Origin: a virus
Virus record (IMG/VR): IMGVR_UViG_3300015371_000110
Location: 1 to 33,579 of that record
DNA length: 33,579 nt
Direction: 5' to 3' (one strand)
Part shown: positions 20,224 to 27,985 of the stretch, piece after piece
How positions within the stretch are numbered: the first letter of the stretch is position 1
Layout of the letters: every line of letters begins with the position of its first letter
Made by a program: the position numbers and the translations under genes
The notes under the pieces: generated by a model
What the model was told of the DNA's origin: nothing
The model's input: only the letters and a program-made list of their open reading frames with translations
The model's database searches: none

Positions 20224-20577
20224 ATGAAACTGATCTTCATCGCCTGCATGACGCTCGCATGCGTAATGGCGCAAGCGCAGACCGCGACCCTCACCGCGGA
20301 TACGGTGACCGACACGCATGCCACGCACTGCGGCGGCTACATCAATGGGGTGCGGATCGCCAACGTGCCGCTGCAAGCAAGTGCGCCCCGGTGCAAGCTG
20401 GTGAACCCACCGAACCTCATGTATGGCGGCAATAGCTGGAAGGCCTGCAACAGCGCTCCCGGCAGCACCACCTACACCGAAGGCTGCAACTCCACCGTGC
20501 TCAATTTTTCGCTGGCCAAGCCACCGACCACGGTGCAGTTGTCGCCACCGACGAATCTGCGGCTGGTGCAGCAATGA
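20224..20577 (+). CDS. Exported small cysteine-containing protein, paralogue 2
   Basis: The ATG at 20224 follows AGGAGAG and gives 117 residues with an N-terminal signal peptide (MKLIFIACMTLACVMAQAQ, with an A-Q-A cleavage site rather than a lipobox). The mature domain is a clear paralogue of the 18528-18827 product: HCGGYINGVRIANVPLQAS versus ACGGYVNDKRIPDVPVSAS, and SWKACNSAP versus TWTACNSAP. It differs by a C-terminal extension VQLSPPTNLRLVQQ that resembles the end of the beta-helix protein (QLAAPTNLKVTQ). The two small proteins therefore flank and partly resemble the larger one. Periplasmic or secreted location is predicted; function is unknown. Confidence 0.7.
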   Translation: MKLIFIACMTLACVMAQAQTATLTADTVTDTHATHCGGYINGVRIANVPLQASAPRCKLVNPPNLMYGGNSWKACNSAPGSTTYTEGCNSTVLNFSLAKPPTTVQLSPPTNLRLVQQ

Positions 20578-20597
20578 ACTGAACAGGGAGGCCGACC

Positions 20598-23324
20598 ATG
20601 TCCGCATCCGAAAAGATCTCCGAGCTGCTGCGCGGCACGGGTCGCGAAGCGCTGGGTTACCTCGACACCGCGGCGACGATCGGCAAGAACATCGCATGGA
20701 CCCCAGTGGCCGGCTACCACGGCATCGTGGAAGGCTTGCGCACGGGGAGCCTCGACAAGGCAGTCGACGCCATCAACAGCACGCAAGCGATGGCAGGGCC
20801 GCAGACTGAAGAGGGGCAGCGCAACCTCGAGCTGATCGGCAAGGGCATCAACTACTTCACCGAGCCACTTTCCAAGGCAGTCGACGCGGTGGGCGAGTAT
20901 TCGCCCGCGGCCGGTGCTGCGCTCACTGCGGCTGGTGCCGTGGTGGACCCGACCAAGCTGGGCCGTGTTGGCAAGGCAGCTAAGGCTGCAGTGCGTGGTG
21001 CCAAGGCCGAGCGCAACGTGGCCAAGGCCATCGAGCAAGGTGCCGCAGAGGTCCCGGTCACGAAGCCCGCAGTCCCCACCACTCTGCGCGATGACATCGT
21101 CCAAGCCACCGACGAGGTGATGGGCCCGCAGATCCCCGAGGCCTACAAGACCTTCGGCACCACCAAGATCGAACGCGAGAAGGCCCTCAAGGCGAAGGTC
21201 GACAAGCAGGCCACCGACGCGCCACGCGAGCGCGTCGCCACCGGCAAGCGCGCCAAGCAAGAGGCGCAGGTCTACCGCACGATGTACAAGGAGCAGGGAC
21301 CCGAAGCCGTCGAGGCCGCTGCCGCTGCTGACCAGCATCTGAAGCCAAAGCCAGAGGGCGGCTTCGTGGGTGGACCGCGCACCATTCAAGACGTGCCTGA
21401 ACTCGAGGCGAACCGCGTGCGGATGGACCGCGAGCTGGGCGAGGCAGTTGATGCACTCTCGTACGCCGAGCCGTATCGCACCGGCAATTGGTACGACCGC
21501 GCCAAGGGTTCGCAAGCCTCGAGCGCTGAACCGTGGCAGCTCCCGCGCACGCTCGAGACGCACGGTGTGTACAGCGCCGGTGTGGCGCCAGAGACCGAGC
21601 TGGCATTCGCACTCAAGCACTGGAACGCGGACCAGCTCGGCACCGGCGACATCGCCTACCGTGGCAAGGCCAAGGACACGCTCGACACCGCGGTGGCTGA
21701 GAACAGGCCGGCGAAGCTCGCGGCCAAGGTGGGCGAGTACCGCAGCAAGCTCGATCCGCGCGTCGAAGAGGCCTCGCCCTTCGGTGTCAATGACTTCCGG
21801 CGCGCACAGAACTTCGGCTACACCGACCCGCAGGGTCGACCCTGGAAGGCAGGCCCATCGGCGCAGATGCACCAATTCATGGACCTGGAGAACGTGCTGC
21901 AGGTGCTGCGGGCCAACGATCAGGAGCTGGGCGGCATCAAGAACTGGACCGGCGCCAAGCTGCAAGAGGTGCCCTGGGTCTACGACAAGGCCATGGACCT
22001 GTACAACCGCGACACGAAGGGCACGCGCTTCGGCAAGGGTGCGCAGGGTTCCATCAATGCGCTGCAGGAGGCCAACAAGGAGGCCGGCGACTTCATGGGC
22101 AAGCATGCGATGGGCGTCACGCACGAGCCGATGCCAGGCGCCACCACCGGCCACCGCAGCGAGCTGTTCTCCAATCCAGAGGCCAAGGCAGCGTATGAGT
22201 CCGCGAACCCGTGGGCGACCGAGCAACCCTACTGGCTGGACCCGGAGAGCAAGCAATTCGGCTTCAACCCGGAGGTGTCCCCGTATGCGCAGGACGTCGC
22301 CTCGCGCGACACGCAGGGGGCCAGGCATGGCCCTGGCGCGCATCCCAGGACCGGAGACATCTCCATCGGTAGTCAATGGCTGGACCCGGAGACCGGCCGC
22401 GCAACCGACCTCGCCAAGAACGTCGGCACTGGCCCGCGCGATGCGATCCATAGCGCACTGGGCTTCAGGCAATTGCCCACGCAAGAAGGCGCCGGCATGT
22501 ACACCAACGCGCTGGGCGATGTGGAGCAGAACAAGCTCTTCATGTCGAGGCCGCTGGTGGACTTCTCGACCGGCACGCAGCAGCAGATCAACCCGCACAC
22601 GATGGAAGCGCTCAAGCTCGGTGAGATGCTGCGCGGTGGCATCGACGTGCAGGAGGCCGTTGCCGGCAATCTGCCGGTCACGATGCAGGGCCGCACTGGC
22701 AAGAAGGGCATGCTGCTCGAGCGCCCGATGGGCTCGCCCATGGCCACGGCTGACGAGCTGGCCGACGTGCAGTCCCTGATGCCCGAGGGCGCCGGCATGT
22801 ATGCGATCCCCACTCCACGCGGCATCAACGTGATGCACACGCAGGACAAGGAACTGGACCTGCTCGGTCGCTACCTCAAGACGATGGGCCCGGTTGCCGA
22901 ATCGGCATTCCCAGGCTCGAAGGCCAGGCCCGCGGCCAGCGAGGGCTTCTATGAGCCGCTCTACACCCGCTTCGACCCTGGCAAGCGCAAGAAGGACCCG
23001 TGGGTGCAGGTGCCCGAGCCGCAAGGGCAGGGTGTCGTCACCAGCAAGATCCTCAACCAGGCAGCGCAGACGCAGCCGTCCGCGGTGGCCAACCTAAGCG
23101 AGTCGCCCGAGGTGCGCCGGGTCATTGAAGGCAAGTTCAATACTGACAAGGGCCAGGCGACTACGCGCGAAGACGTGCAGCGCATGCGCCAGTTTTTCCA
23201 GAAGGCTGACTGGGCCAAGGTGGCAGAGGCAATCCGGCGCGGTGTCGCACCCGCTGCCGCGGTGGCAGCGGCCGGCTACAGCCTCGAAGGCATGGCTGCG
23301 GAACCGCAGCGCGATAGGAGATAG
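20598..23324 (+). CDS. Large virion-cluster protein of unknown function (908 aa)
   Basis: This is the longest gene of the window. The start at 20598 has GGGAGG upstream. Residues 1-150 are helical and Ala/Gly-rich (AVDAVGEYSPAAGAALTAAG), 150-260 charged coils (KIEREKALKAKVDKQATDAP), and the middle 300-650 holds Tyr/Trp/Pro-rich segments (WLDPESKQFGFNPEVSPYAQ, SIGSQWLDPETGRATDLAKN). The last 30 residues include a hydrophobic Ala-rich helix (GVAPAAAVAAAGYSLEG). It lies between the exported trio and the scaffold. Size and composition fit an internal or ejected virion protein, but no catalytic motif was recognised, so this stays a guess. Confidence 0.7.
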   Translation: MSASEKISELLRGTGREALGYLDTAATIGKNIAWTPVAGYHGIVEGLRTGSLDKAVDAINSTQAMAGPQTEEGQRNLELIGKGINYFTEPLSKAVDAVGEYSPAAGAALTAAGAVVDPTKLGRVGKAAKAAVRGAKAERNVAKAIEQGAAEVPVTKPAVPTTLRDDIVQATDEVMGPQIPEAYKTFGTTKIEREKALKAKVDKQATDAPRERVATGKRAKQEAQVYRTMYKEQGPEAVEAAAAADQHLKPKPEGGFVGGPRTIQDVPELEANRVRMDRELGEAVDALSYAEPYRTGNWYDRAKGSQASSAEPWQLPRTLETHGVYSAGVAPETELAFALKHWNADQLGTGDIAYRGKAKDTLDTAVAENRPAKLAAKVGEYRSKLDPRVEEASPFGVNDFRRAQNFGYTDPQGRPWKAGPSAQMHQFMDLENVLQVLRANDQELGGIKNWTGAKLQEVPWVYDKAMDLYNRDTKGTRFGKGAQGSINALQEANKEAGDFMGKHAMGVTHEPMPGATTGHRSELFSNPEAKAAYESANPWATEQPYWLDPESKQFGFNPEVSPYAQDVASRDTQGARHGPGAHPRTGDISIGSQWLDPETGRATDLAKNVGTGPRDAIHSALGFRQLPTQEGAGMYTNALGDVEQNKLFMSRPLVDFSTGTQQQINPHTMEALKLGEMLRGGIDVQEAVAGNLPVTMQGRTGKKGMLLERPMGSPMATADELADVQSLMPEGAGMYAIPTPRGINVMHTQDKELDLLGRYLKTMGPVAESAFPGSKARPAASEGFYEPLYTRFDPGKRKKDPWVQVPEPQGQGVVTSKILNQAAQTQPSAVANLSESPEVRRVIEGKFNTDKGQATTREDVQRMRQFFQKADWAKVAEAIRRGVAPAAAVAAAGYSLEGMAAEPQRDRR

Positions 23325-23326
23325 AC

Positions 23327-24409
23327 ATGGGACCCGACACCGACCTCGACACCACCCTGCCGGATGCCGGCAACGAGGAACTGAGCCTGCGCGACCAGCT
23401 CGAGGAGGCCTTCGAGCAGGAACCCACCGACGAGGTGCGTGCCGACGATCGCCCGCGCGACGAGATGGGCCGCTTTGCTCCGAAGGCCAGCGAGGCCCCT
23501 GAGAGCCCGCAGGAGCGCCCGAAAGCGGAGCCACAGGAGCAAGGTGCACCCCAGGTGCCGCAAGCGGTCCAGCCGGCCGTGCCCGAGCTAAAGGCGCCGC
23601 AGTCATGGCGCCCCGACGTGCGCGAGAAGTGGAGCCAGGTCGACCCGGACATCAAGCAGGAGATCCACCGGCGCGAGCGCGAGCATGAGCACTTCATGGA
23701 GCAGGCCGCTGGTGCACGCCAGTTCATCGACGCATTCGAGCGCACGGTGCGACCCTTCGAGGTGTTCATCCGCGCGGAGAACTCCGACCCGCTCACCGCG
23801 GTGCAGAGCCTGTTCCAGACCGCGGCCACCTTGCGCGTCGGCACCGCGGAGCAGAAGGCCGGCTTGATCGCCGGCATCATCCAACAGCACGACGTGAATA
23901 TCGATTTGCTCGATGCTGTGATCCTGCGCTCCCGTGGCCACAACGTGGCATTGCCGCCAGCGCAACAGCCGCAGCAGTTCCGCGATCCGCGCCTCGACCA
24001 GTTGCTCGCGCAACAACAGCAGATGCTGCAGTTGGCAGACCAGCGCGACACGCAGGAGCTGCACGGGATGCTCTCGCAGTTCGCGTCCGACCCGCAGCAT
24101 GAGTTTTTCAACGACGTGCGACTGGTGATGGCCGACCTGATCGAGATGGCTGGGCGCCGCGGGCAGGTGCTTACCGTCGATGAGGCCTACCGTAGAGCTT
24201 GCCAATTGGATGAAGGTGTATCTAAGATCCTGTCCCAGCGTTCAGCGCACCAGAGTACCGGTACGCTGACTCAAGCGGCCCTTCGAGCGAAGCGTGCTGC
24301 GGCGAGTGTCAGAGGCGATACGACCCTGCCAGACGGGGCCACGGTGCCAAAAGGCGACTCGATCCGCGCGGCCCTCGAAGCTGCAATGGAGTCTCACTCT
24401 CGCGTGTGA
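23327..24409 (+). CDS. Scaffolding protein-like
   Basis: The protein has 360 residues, very rich in Glu, Gln and charged helices. The N-terminal 110 residues are acidic and disordered (LEEAFEQEPTDEVRADDRPR, with the R-D-E-M-G-R-F-A-P-K box common in podophage scaffolds). Then comes WRPDVREKWSQVDPDIKQEI and a long coiled-coil/Gln-rich stretch (DQLLAQQQQMLQLADQRDTQ), with a basic C-terminus (RAKRAAASVRG) of the kind that contacts coat protein. It lies immediately before the major capsid gene, as scaffold genes do. Scaffolds guide procapsid assembly and are released or degraded. Confidence 0.75.
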   Translation: MGPDTDLDTTLPDAGNEELSLRDQLEEAFEQEPTDEVRADDRPRDEMGRFAPKASEAPESPQERPKAEPQEQGAPQVPQAVQPAVPELKAPQSWRPDVREKWSQVDPDIKQEIHRREREHEHFMEQAAGARQFIDAFERTVRPFEVFIRAENSDPLTAVQSLFQTAATLRVGTAEQKAGLIAGIIQQHDVNIDLLDAVILRSRGHNVALPPAQQPQQFRDPRLDQLLAQQQQMLQLADQRDTQELHGMLSQFASDPQHEFFNDVRLVMADLIEMAGRRGQVLTVDEAYRRACQLDEGVSKILSQRSAHQSTGTLTQAALRAKRAAASVRGDTTLPDGATVPKGDSIRAALEAAMESHSRV

Positions 24410-24528
24410 GGCTCACCCCCGGAGCCCCATGGGGCCCACCGGGTTTGAACGCGCCATAGACCGGTGCTGAGAACCCGTTGTCGGGCCATCTCCAAAGAGG
24501 TCGGTGAATCAACCGATGGAGATCAACC

Positions 24529-25494
24529 ATGGCTTTCCCAAATGTCACCGACATTGTCGCGACCACGATCGAGAACCGGTCGAAGAAGCTCGCTGACAAC
24601 GTCACCAAGAACAACGCGCTGCTATCAAAGCTGAACTCACGCGGCAACATCCGCACGGTCAGCGGCGGCAGCACGATCCTCGAGGAACTCAGCTACGCGG
24701 AGAACGCCAACGCAGGCTGGTACAGCGGGTATGACCTGCTGCCGGTCGCGCCGCAGGACGTGATCAGCGCAGCGCAGTACGACCTCAAGCAGGCCGCGGT
24801 GCCCGTGGTCTGGTCTGGCCTCGACCAGCTCAAGAACTCGGGCAAGGAGCAGATGATCGATCTGCTCGAGAGCCGCATCAAGGTCGGTGAGTCGACCATG
24901 ATGAACCTGCTCGCAGCAGGCGTGTACAGCGACGGCACCGGCGCCGGTGGCAAGCAGATCACCGGACTAGACGCTGCAGTGCCCGTGGCGCCTGGCAGCG
25001 GCATCTACGGGCTGATCGACCGGGGCACCTGGGCCTTCTGGCGTTCGAAGACCACCACCGCAGGCGCAGCGCTCACCAGCGCGACCGTGCAAGCGGCATT
25101 CAATGCGATGTGGGCAAGCCTGGTGCGCGGCAGCGATCGGCCGGACCTGATCGTGGTCGACAACTTCATGTGGGGCATCTACGTTGCATCGTTGCAGGCG
25201 CAACAACGCTTCACCAATCCCAGCTCGGCAAAGCTCGGCTTCCCGTCGATCGAATACATGGACGCGGACGTGGTGCTCGATGGCGGCATTGGTGGCTACG
25301 CAGTCACGAAGACCGCGTACTTCCTCAACACGAAGTACCTCTTCTTCAGGCCGCACGCCGACCGCAACATGGTCCCGCTCGAGCCCAACAAGCGCTACTC
25401 GATCAACCAGGACGCGAGCGTCTCGATCCTGGCGTGGGCCGGCAACATGACCTGCAGCGGCGCGCAGTTCCAAGGGCGACTGATCAGCCCGTGA
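24529..25494 (+). CDS. Major capsid protein (HK97-fold type)
   Basis: This 321-residue coat protein opens FPNVTDIVATTIENRSKKLA. It has the E-loop-like segment GGSTILEELSYAENANAGWY and SGYDLLPVAPQDVISAAQYD, the spine/P-domain region IDLLESRIKVGESTMMNLLA, and a C-terminal A-domain (DRPDLIVVDNFMWGIYVASL, RPHADRNMVPLEPNKRYSIN). Order and length agree with the small HK97-fold capsids of podophages. A strong terminator follows. The 119-bp gap upstream (24410-24528) holds an inverted repeat (CACCGG, 24438-24443, and CCGGTG, 24463-24468), CCCCATGGGG, and GATGGAGATCAACC before the start. Confidence 0.85.
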   Translation: MAFPNVTDIVATTIENRSKKLADNVTKNNALLSKLNSRGNIRTVSGGSTILEELSYAENANAGWYSGYDLLPVAPQDVISAAQYDLKQAAVPVVWSGLDQLKNSGKEQMIDLLESRIKVGESTMMNLLAAGVYSDGTGAGGKQITGLDAAVPVAPGSGIYGLIDRGTWAFWRSKTTTAGAALTSATVQAAFNAMWASLVRGSDRPDLIVVDNFMWGIYVASLQAQQRFTNPSSAKLGFPSIEYMDADVVLDGGIGGYAVTKTAYFLNTKYLFFRPHADRNMVPLEPNKRYSINQDASVSILAWAGNMTCSGAQFQGRLISP

Positions 25495-25534
25495 TTGTCC
25501 AAACGGGCCCTTCGCGGGGCTCCGTTGCCATCTT

Positions 25535-25560
25535 CCCAGGGGGCAACCCCTGGGCCTTTT
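25535..25560 (+). terminator. Rho-independent terminator after the capsid gene
   Basis: CCCAGGGG (25535-25542), loop GCAA, CCCCTGGG (25547-25554), then CCTTTT. A perfect 8-bp GC-rich stem with a GNRA-type tetraloop and a T-run lies 41 bp after the capsid stop. It would reduce read-through and raise the ratio of capsid to downstream head-tail proteins. A second imperfect stem (GGGCCC-ttcg-CGGGGCTCC) lies just before it at about 25505-25523. Confidence 0.8.
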
Positions 25561-25573
25561 GAAAAGGACAGAC

Positions 25574-25837
25574 ATGACTTCACTAGCCCCCAGGCCAAGG
25601 ACTCCCAAGCCAGTGACGCGCACCGGCGAAGAGGAGGAGAACCAGATCCCGGTGCCACCGGTGGAAGAGCTGACCGACGCGACTTACCCGCTCGGACGCG
25701 GCAGCACATCCGACACCACCTATCCACCACCGGACCCGCTGGACCATCTCAAGCCCGAGCCCGAGCCACCACCGGCACCTTCGCCGGCACCGGCACCGGA
25801 ACCAGCACCAGCTCCACCGGCTACCAGGCGCGGATGA
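25574..25837 (+). CDS. Pro/Glu-rich small protein (87 aa)
   Basis: The start at 25574 follows GAAAAGGACAG directly after the terminator. The product is disordered and Pro-rich, with an acidic patch (GEEEENQIPVPPVEE) and a C-terminal (P-x)n stretch (PEPEPPPAPSPAPAPEPAPA). Such linkers occur in small head-decoration or tail-attachment proteins; no domain is recognised. Confidence 0.6.
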   Translation: MTSLAPRPRTPKPVTRTGEEEENQIPVPPVEELTDATYPLGRGSTSDTTYPPPDPLDHLKPEPEPPPAPSPAPAPEPAPAPPATRRG

Positions 25838-25847
25838 GGAGACGACC

Positions 25848-26051
25848 ATGGCCATCACTTTCGGCGACGCCGTCAAAGCCACCGCACCTGCTGTCTTCGC
25901 CACGCTGCCCGCAGCGGCCACCGGCGCGATGTGTACCGGCATCGGCCTCACCGGCGCGGACGGCGCCGCGCTGCCGGCTAACGCCACCGCGCTGGGCGCC
26001 ACCGCGATCACCGCGAAGTTCGACACCAACAAGGACGCACTGACGCCTTGA
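25848..26051 (+). CDS. Small Ala/Thr-rich head-region protein (67 aa)
   Basis: The start follows GAGGAGACGACC. The 67 residues (AITFGDAVKATAPAVFATLP, GLTGADGAALPANATALGAT) are Ala/Thr/Gly-rich and probably beta-structured, as in small decoration or head-completion proteins. Position between capsid and adaptor genes supports a head role. No family is recognised. Confidence 0.6.
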   Translation: MAITFGDAVKATAPAVFATLPAAATGAMCTGIGLTGADGAALPANATALGATAITAKFDTNKDALTP

Positions 26052-26061
26052 GGAGACCACC

Positions 26062-26403
26062 ATGGCCACCAACCCGGCAGGACTCAATGGGGCGATGTTC
26101 GACCCCGACACCACCAACGGTCTCGGCGCACTCAACTGCGGCCTCGGAGGTGGCATCAATTCGGTCTATGGGCCACCAGTGATCGTGGGCGTTCCAGGCG
26201 ACGGCGTGCCCATTGCGCGCCTCGGTGGCACCCCACCGTATGGCGCGCGTGCCCAGGCCTGCGGCTACCCCGGCAAGGTCGTCACCTTGCAACTGGCCAC
26301 CGTGGCGGCGATCGCGCCGGCTGGGGCGATGCCAGGTGGGGGTGTGAACCGAACCGGCCAGACCGTGCCGATAGGCGGCGCCTGCTACGCAGTGGCGCCA
26401 TAA
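26062..26403 (+). CDS. Gly/Ala/Pro-rich structural hypothetical (113 aa)
   Basis: The start at 26062 follows GAGGAGACCACC. The 113 residues (ALNCGLGGGINSVYGPPVIV, VVTLQLATVAAIAPAGAMPG) are Gly/Pro-rich and beta-strand-like, ending GGACYAVAP. It is probably a minor head or decoration protein, since it is one of three small genes directly after the capsid gene. Function is not recognised. Confidence 0.6.
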   Translation: MATNPAGLNGAMFDPDTTNGLGALNCGLGGGINSVYGPPVIVGVPGDGVPIARLGGTPPYGARAQACGYPGKVVTLQLATVAAIAPAGAMPGGGVNRTGQTVPIGGACYAVAP

Positions 26404-26421
26404 GCGACAAGGAGCAAAGAC

Positions 26422-27003
26422 ATGGACATCTTCGATGGCGACGTGAATGACTTCACCCGGCAAGACGCTGGCGACGAGAAGCTGGTGGTGGGCTTCTACA
26501 TGGGCATCATCAAGGACGAGGGAGCGACGATCGAGCAGGGCCGCGCGATCTTCCGCGACGTGGAGTACTGCAAGATCTTCACGCCAGGCGACAACACCAA
26601 CGTCATCGACCAGCCCGCGACCGAGCGCTATCGGCAACGCTTCGCCAAGCAGTACGCGCGCTTCAGGCAGGGGCACGATGAGAACAGCCAGAGCGAAGGC
26701 ACCCCGCTGTCGGAGTGGCCTCTGCTGTCGCGCGCGCAGGTAGCCGAGTTGCACCACATGAACATCCGCACCGTCGAGCAGCTCGCCGGCGTGAGCGACG
26801 CAGCCAAGCTCAAGATGCATGGACTCATCAGCCTGTCGCGCCACGCGCAGACTTGGCTAGGCAAGACCGCATCGGCCGCGGAAGCTGCCAAGCAGGCCAA
26901 GTTGATCGAGGACCAGGTCAACCGCATCGAGAGCCTCGAGAAGGCTATGCGCGACCTGATGGAGCGCAACGAGAAGTTGGTCGCTGACAAGGTAGCGGCG
27001 TGA
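26422..27003 (+). CDS. Head-region protein with C-terminal coiled coil (193 aa)
   Basis: The N-terminal 100 residues (DEKLVVGFYMGIIKDEGATI, IFRDVEYCKIFTPGDNTNVI, YRQRFAKQYARFRQGHDENS) form a compact alpha/beta domain. A helical hairpin follows (RAQVAELHHMNIRTVEQLAG, a pattern like a helix-hairpin-helix: T-V-E-Q-L-A-G), then a coiled coil (AAKQAKLIEDQVNRIESLEK). Proteins of this form are common just after capsid genes in podophages, with unknown roles. The start has AAGGAG upstream (26409-26414). Confidence 0.65.
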   Translation: MDIFDGDVNDFTRQDAGDEKLVVGFYMGIIKDEGATIEQGRAIFRDVEYCKIFTPGDNTNVIDQPATERYRQRFAKQYARFRQGHDENSQSEGTPLSEWPLLSRAQVAELHHMNIRTVEQLAGVSDAAKLKMHGLISLSRHAQTWLGKTASAAEAAKQAKLIEDQVNRIESLEKAMRDLMERNEKLVADKVAA

Positions 27004-27004
27004 T

Positions 27005-27982
27005 ATGGCGCGCTTCAATCGTCTGCAAAGCGGTGTCCAGATCGTGCAGGCAGTGAGCACGCAGCTCGGCCTGCCCGTGCCCAGGGCGATTGCAAGCGAT
27101 GCCACCAACCGCGTGGCGCAACAGATGTGGGGCCTGCTCACGAGCGAGGGACGCTCGCTGGTGAAGCCACAGCGCGAACACCGCTGGCAAGCGCTGACGA
27201 TGACCTGGTCACTCACCACGGTGCCAGGCCAGACCAAGTACGACCTGCCAGATGACTGGGATTCATTCATCGATGACACGAGCTGGAACGGCACGCAGGT
27301 GTCGCCGCTGGGCAGCGCAACGGATTCGCAGTGGGCCATGCTCAAGGCGCGCTCCTTGGGCCCGCAGTGGGTCGCGATCATCTACCGTGTGCGCGGCAAC
27401 CAGTTCGAGCTGCACGGCTCGCCGTCCGATGCACAGACCTTGCTGATCGACTACACGTCGCGTGGCTGGGTCAAGGGCAGCGGCACCGCAGGGCAGACCA
27501 AGGACTGGATGGAGCTGGACGACGACATGTGCCTGCTCGACGCGGAGCTGGTGACGGCTGCGCTCAAGCTGCGCTGGCTGGCTGAGAAGGGCTTCGACAT
27601 CAACCAGGCCACCAACGCCTACGACCTGGCGCTCGAGCTGGCCATCAATGCCGACCTGCAGAGTGAACGCCTCACGGTGGGCGATGAGGATGACGACGGC
27701 TTGCTCGATGGCCATGCGATGTACATCGCCGGGCCCGAAGGCCCGCAAGGTATCAAGGGCGACACCGGCACCATGGGCAGCACCGGTCCTGCCGGTTCCA
27801 CCGGCCCCGCTGGCCCTGCCGGCCCCCCAGGCACGGTCTTCCTCACCAGCAATCGGCCACCCACGCCGGCAGACGGCAACGAGGGCGACTTCTGGATCGA
27901 TCTCAGCACCGGCATCGTCTACGGGCCGAAGACTGGCGCGACCTGGCCGCAGGCGCTCGATACCACCGCACGCTGGGTGTAA
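27005..27982 (+). CDS. Head-tail adaptor-like protein with collagen-like segment
   Basis: The protein has 325 residues. Residues 1-240 resemble podophage head-tail adaptor/tail-tube proteins: the helical start SGVQIVQAVSTQLGLPVPRA, a beta part (WSLTTVPGQTKYDLPDDWDS), then DDDMCLLDAELVTAALKLRW and a helix pair. Residues 243-275 are eleven G-X-Y triplets (GPE GPQ GIK GDT GTM GST GPA GST GPA GPA GPP). Residues 278-325 contain ADGNEGDFWIDLSTGIVYGP, a motif common at tail-fibre termini. Collagen-like triplets form trimers, so the tail may project from the ring. The adaptor role is inferred from position between head and nozzle genes. Confidence 0.7.
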   Translation: MARFNRLQSGVQIVQAVSTQLGLPVPRAIASDATNRVAQQMWGLLTSEGRSLVKPQREHRWQALTMTWSLTTVPGQTKYDLPDDWDSFIDDTSWNGTQVSPLGSATDSQWAMLKARSLGPQWVAIIYRVRGNQFELHGSPSDAQTLLIDYTSRGWVKGSGTAGQTKDWMELDDDMCLLDAELVTAALKLRWLAEKGFDINQATNAYDLALELAINADLQSERLTVGDEDDDGLLDGHAMYIAGPEGPQGIKGDTGTMGSTGPAGSTGPAGPAGPPGTVFLTSNRPPTPADGNEGDFWIDLSTGIVYGPKTGATWPQALDTTARWV

Positions 27983-27985
27983 GCC

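Noticed and set aside
20472-23024. 850-codon minus-strand frame opposite the 908-aa gene
   Set aside because: A GC-rich antisense shadow: Leu/Arg/Ala/Val/His-rich composition, no ribosome-binding site, and it lies opposite a gene with proper signals.
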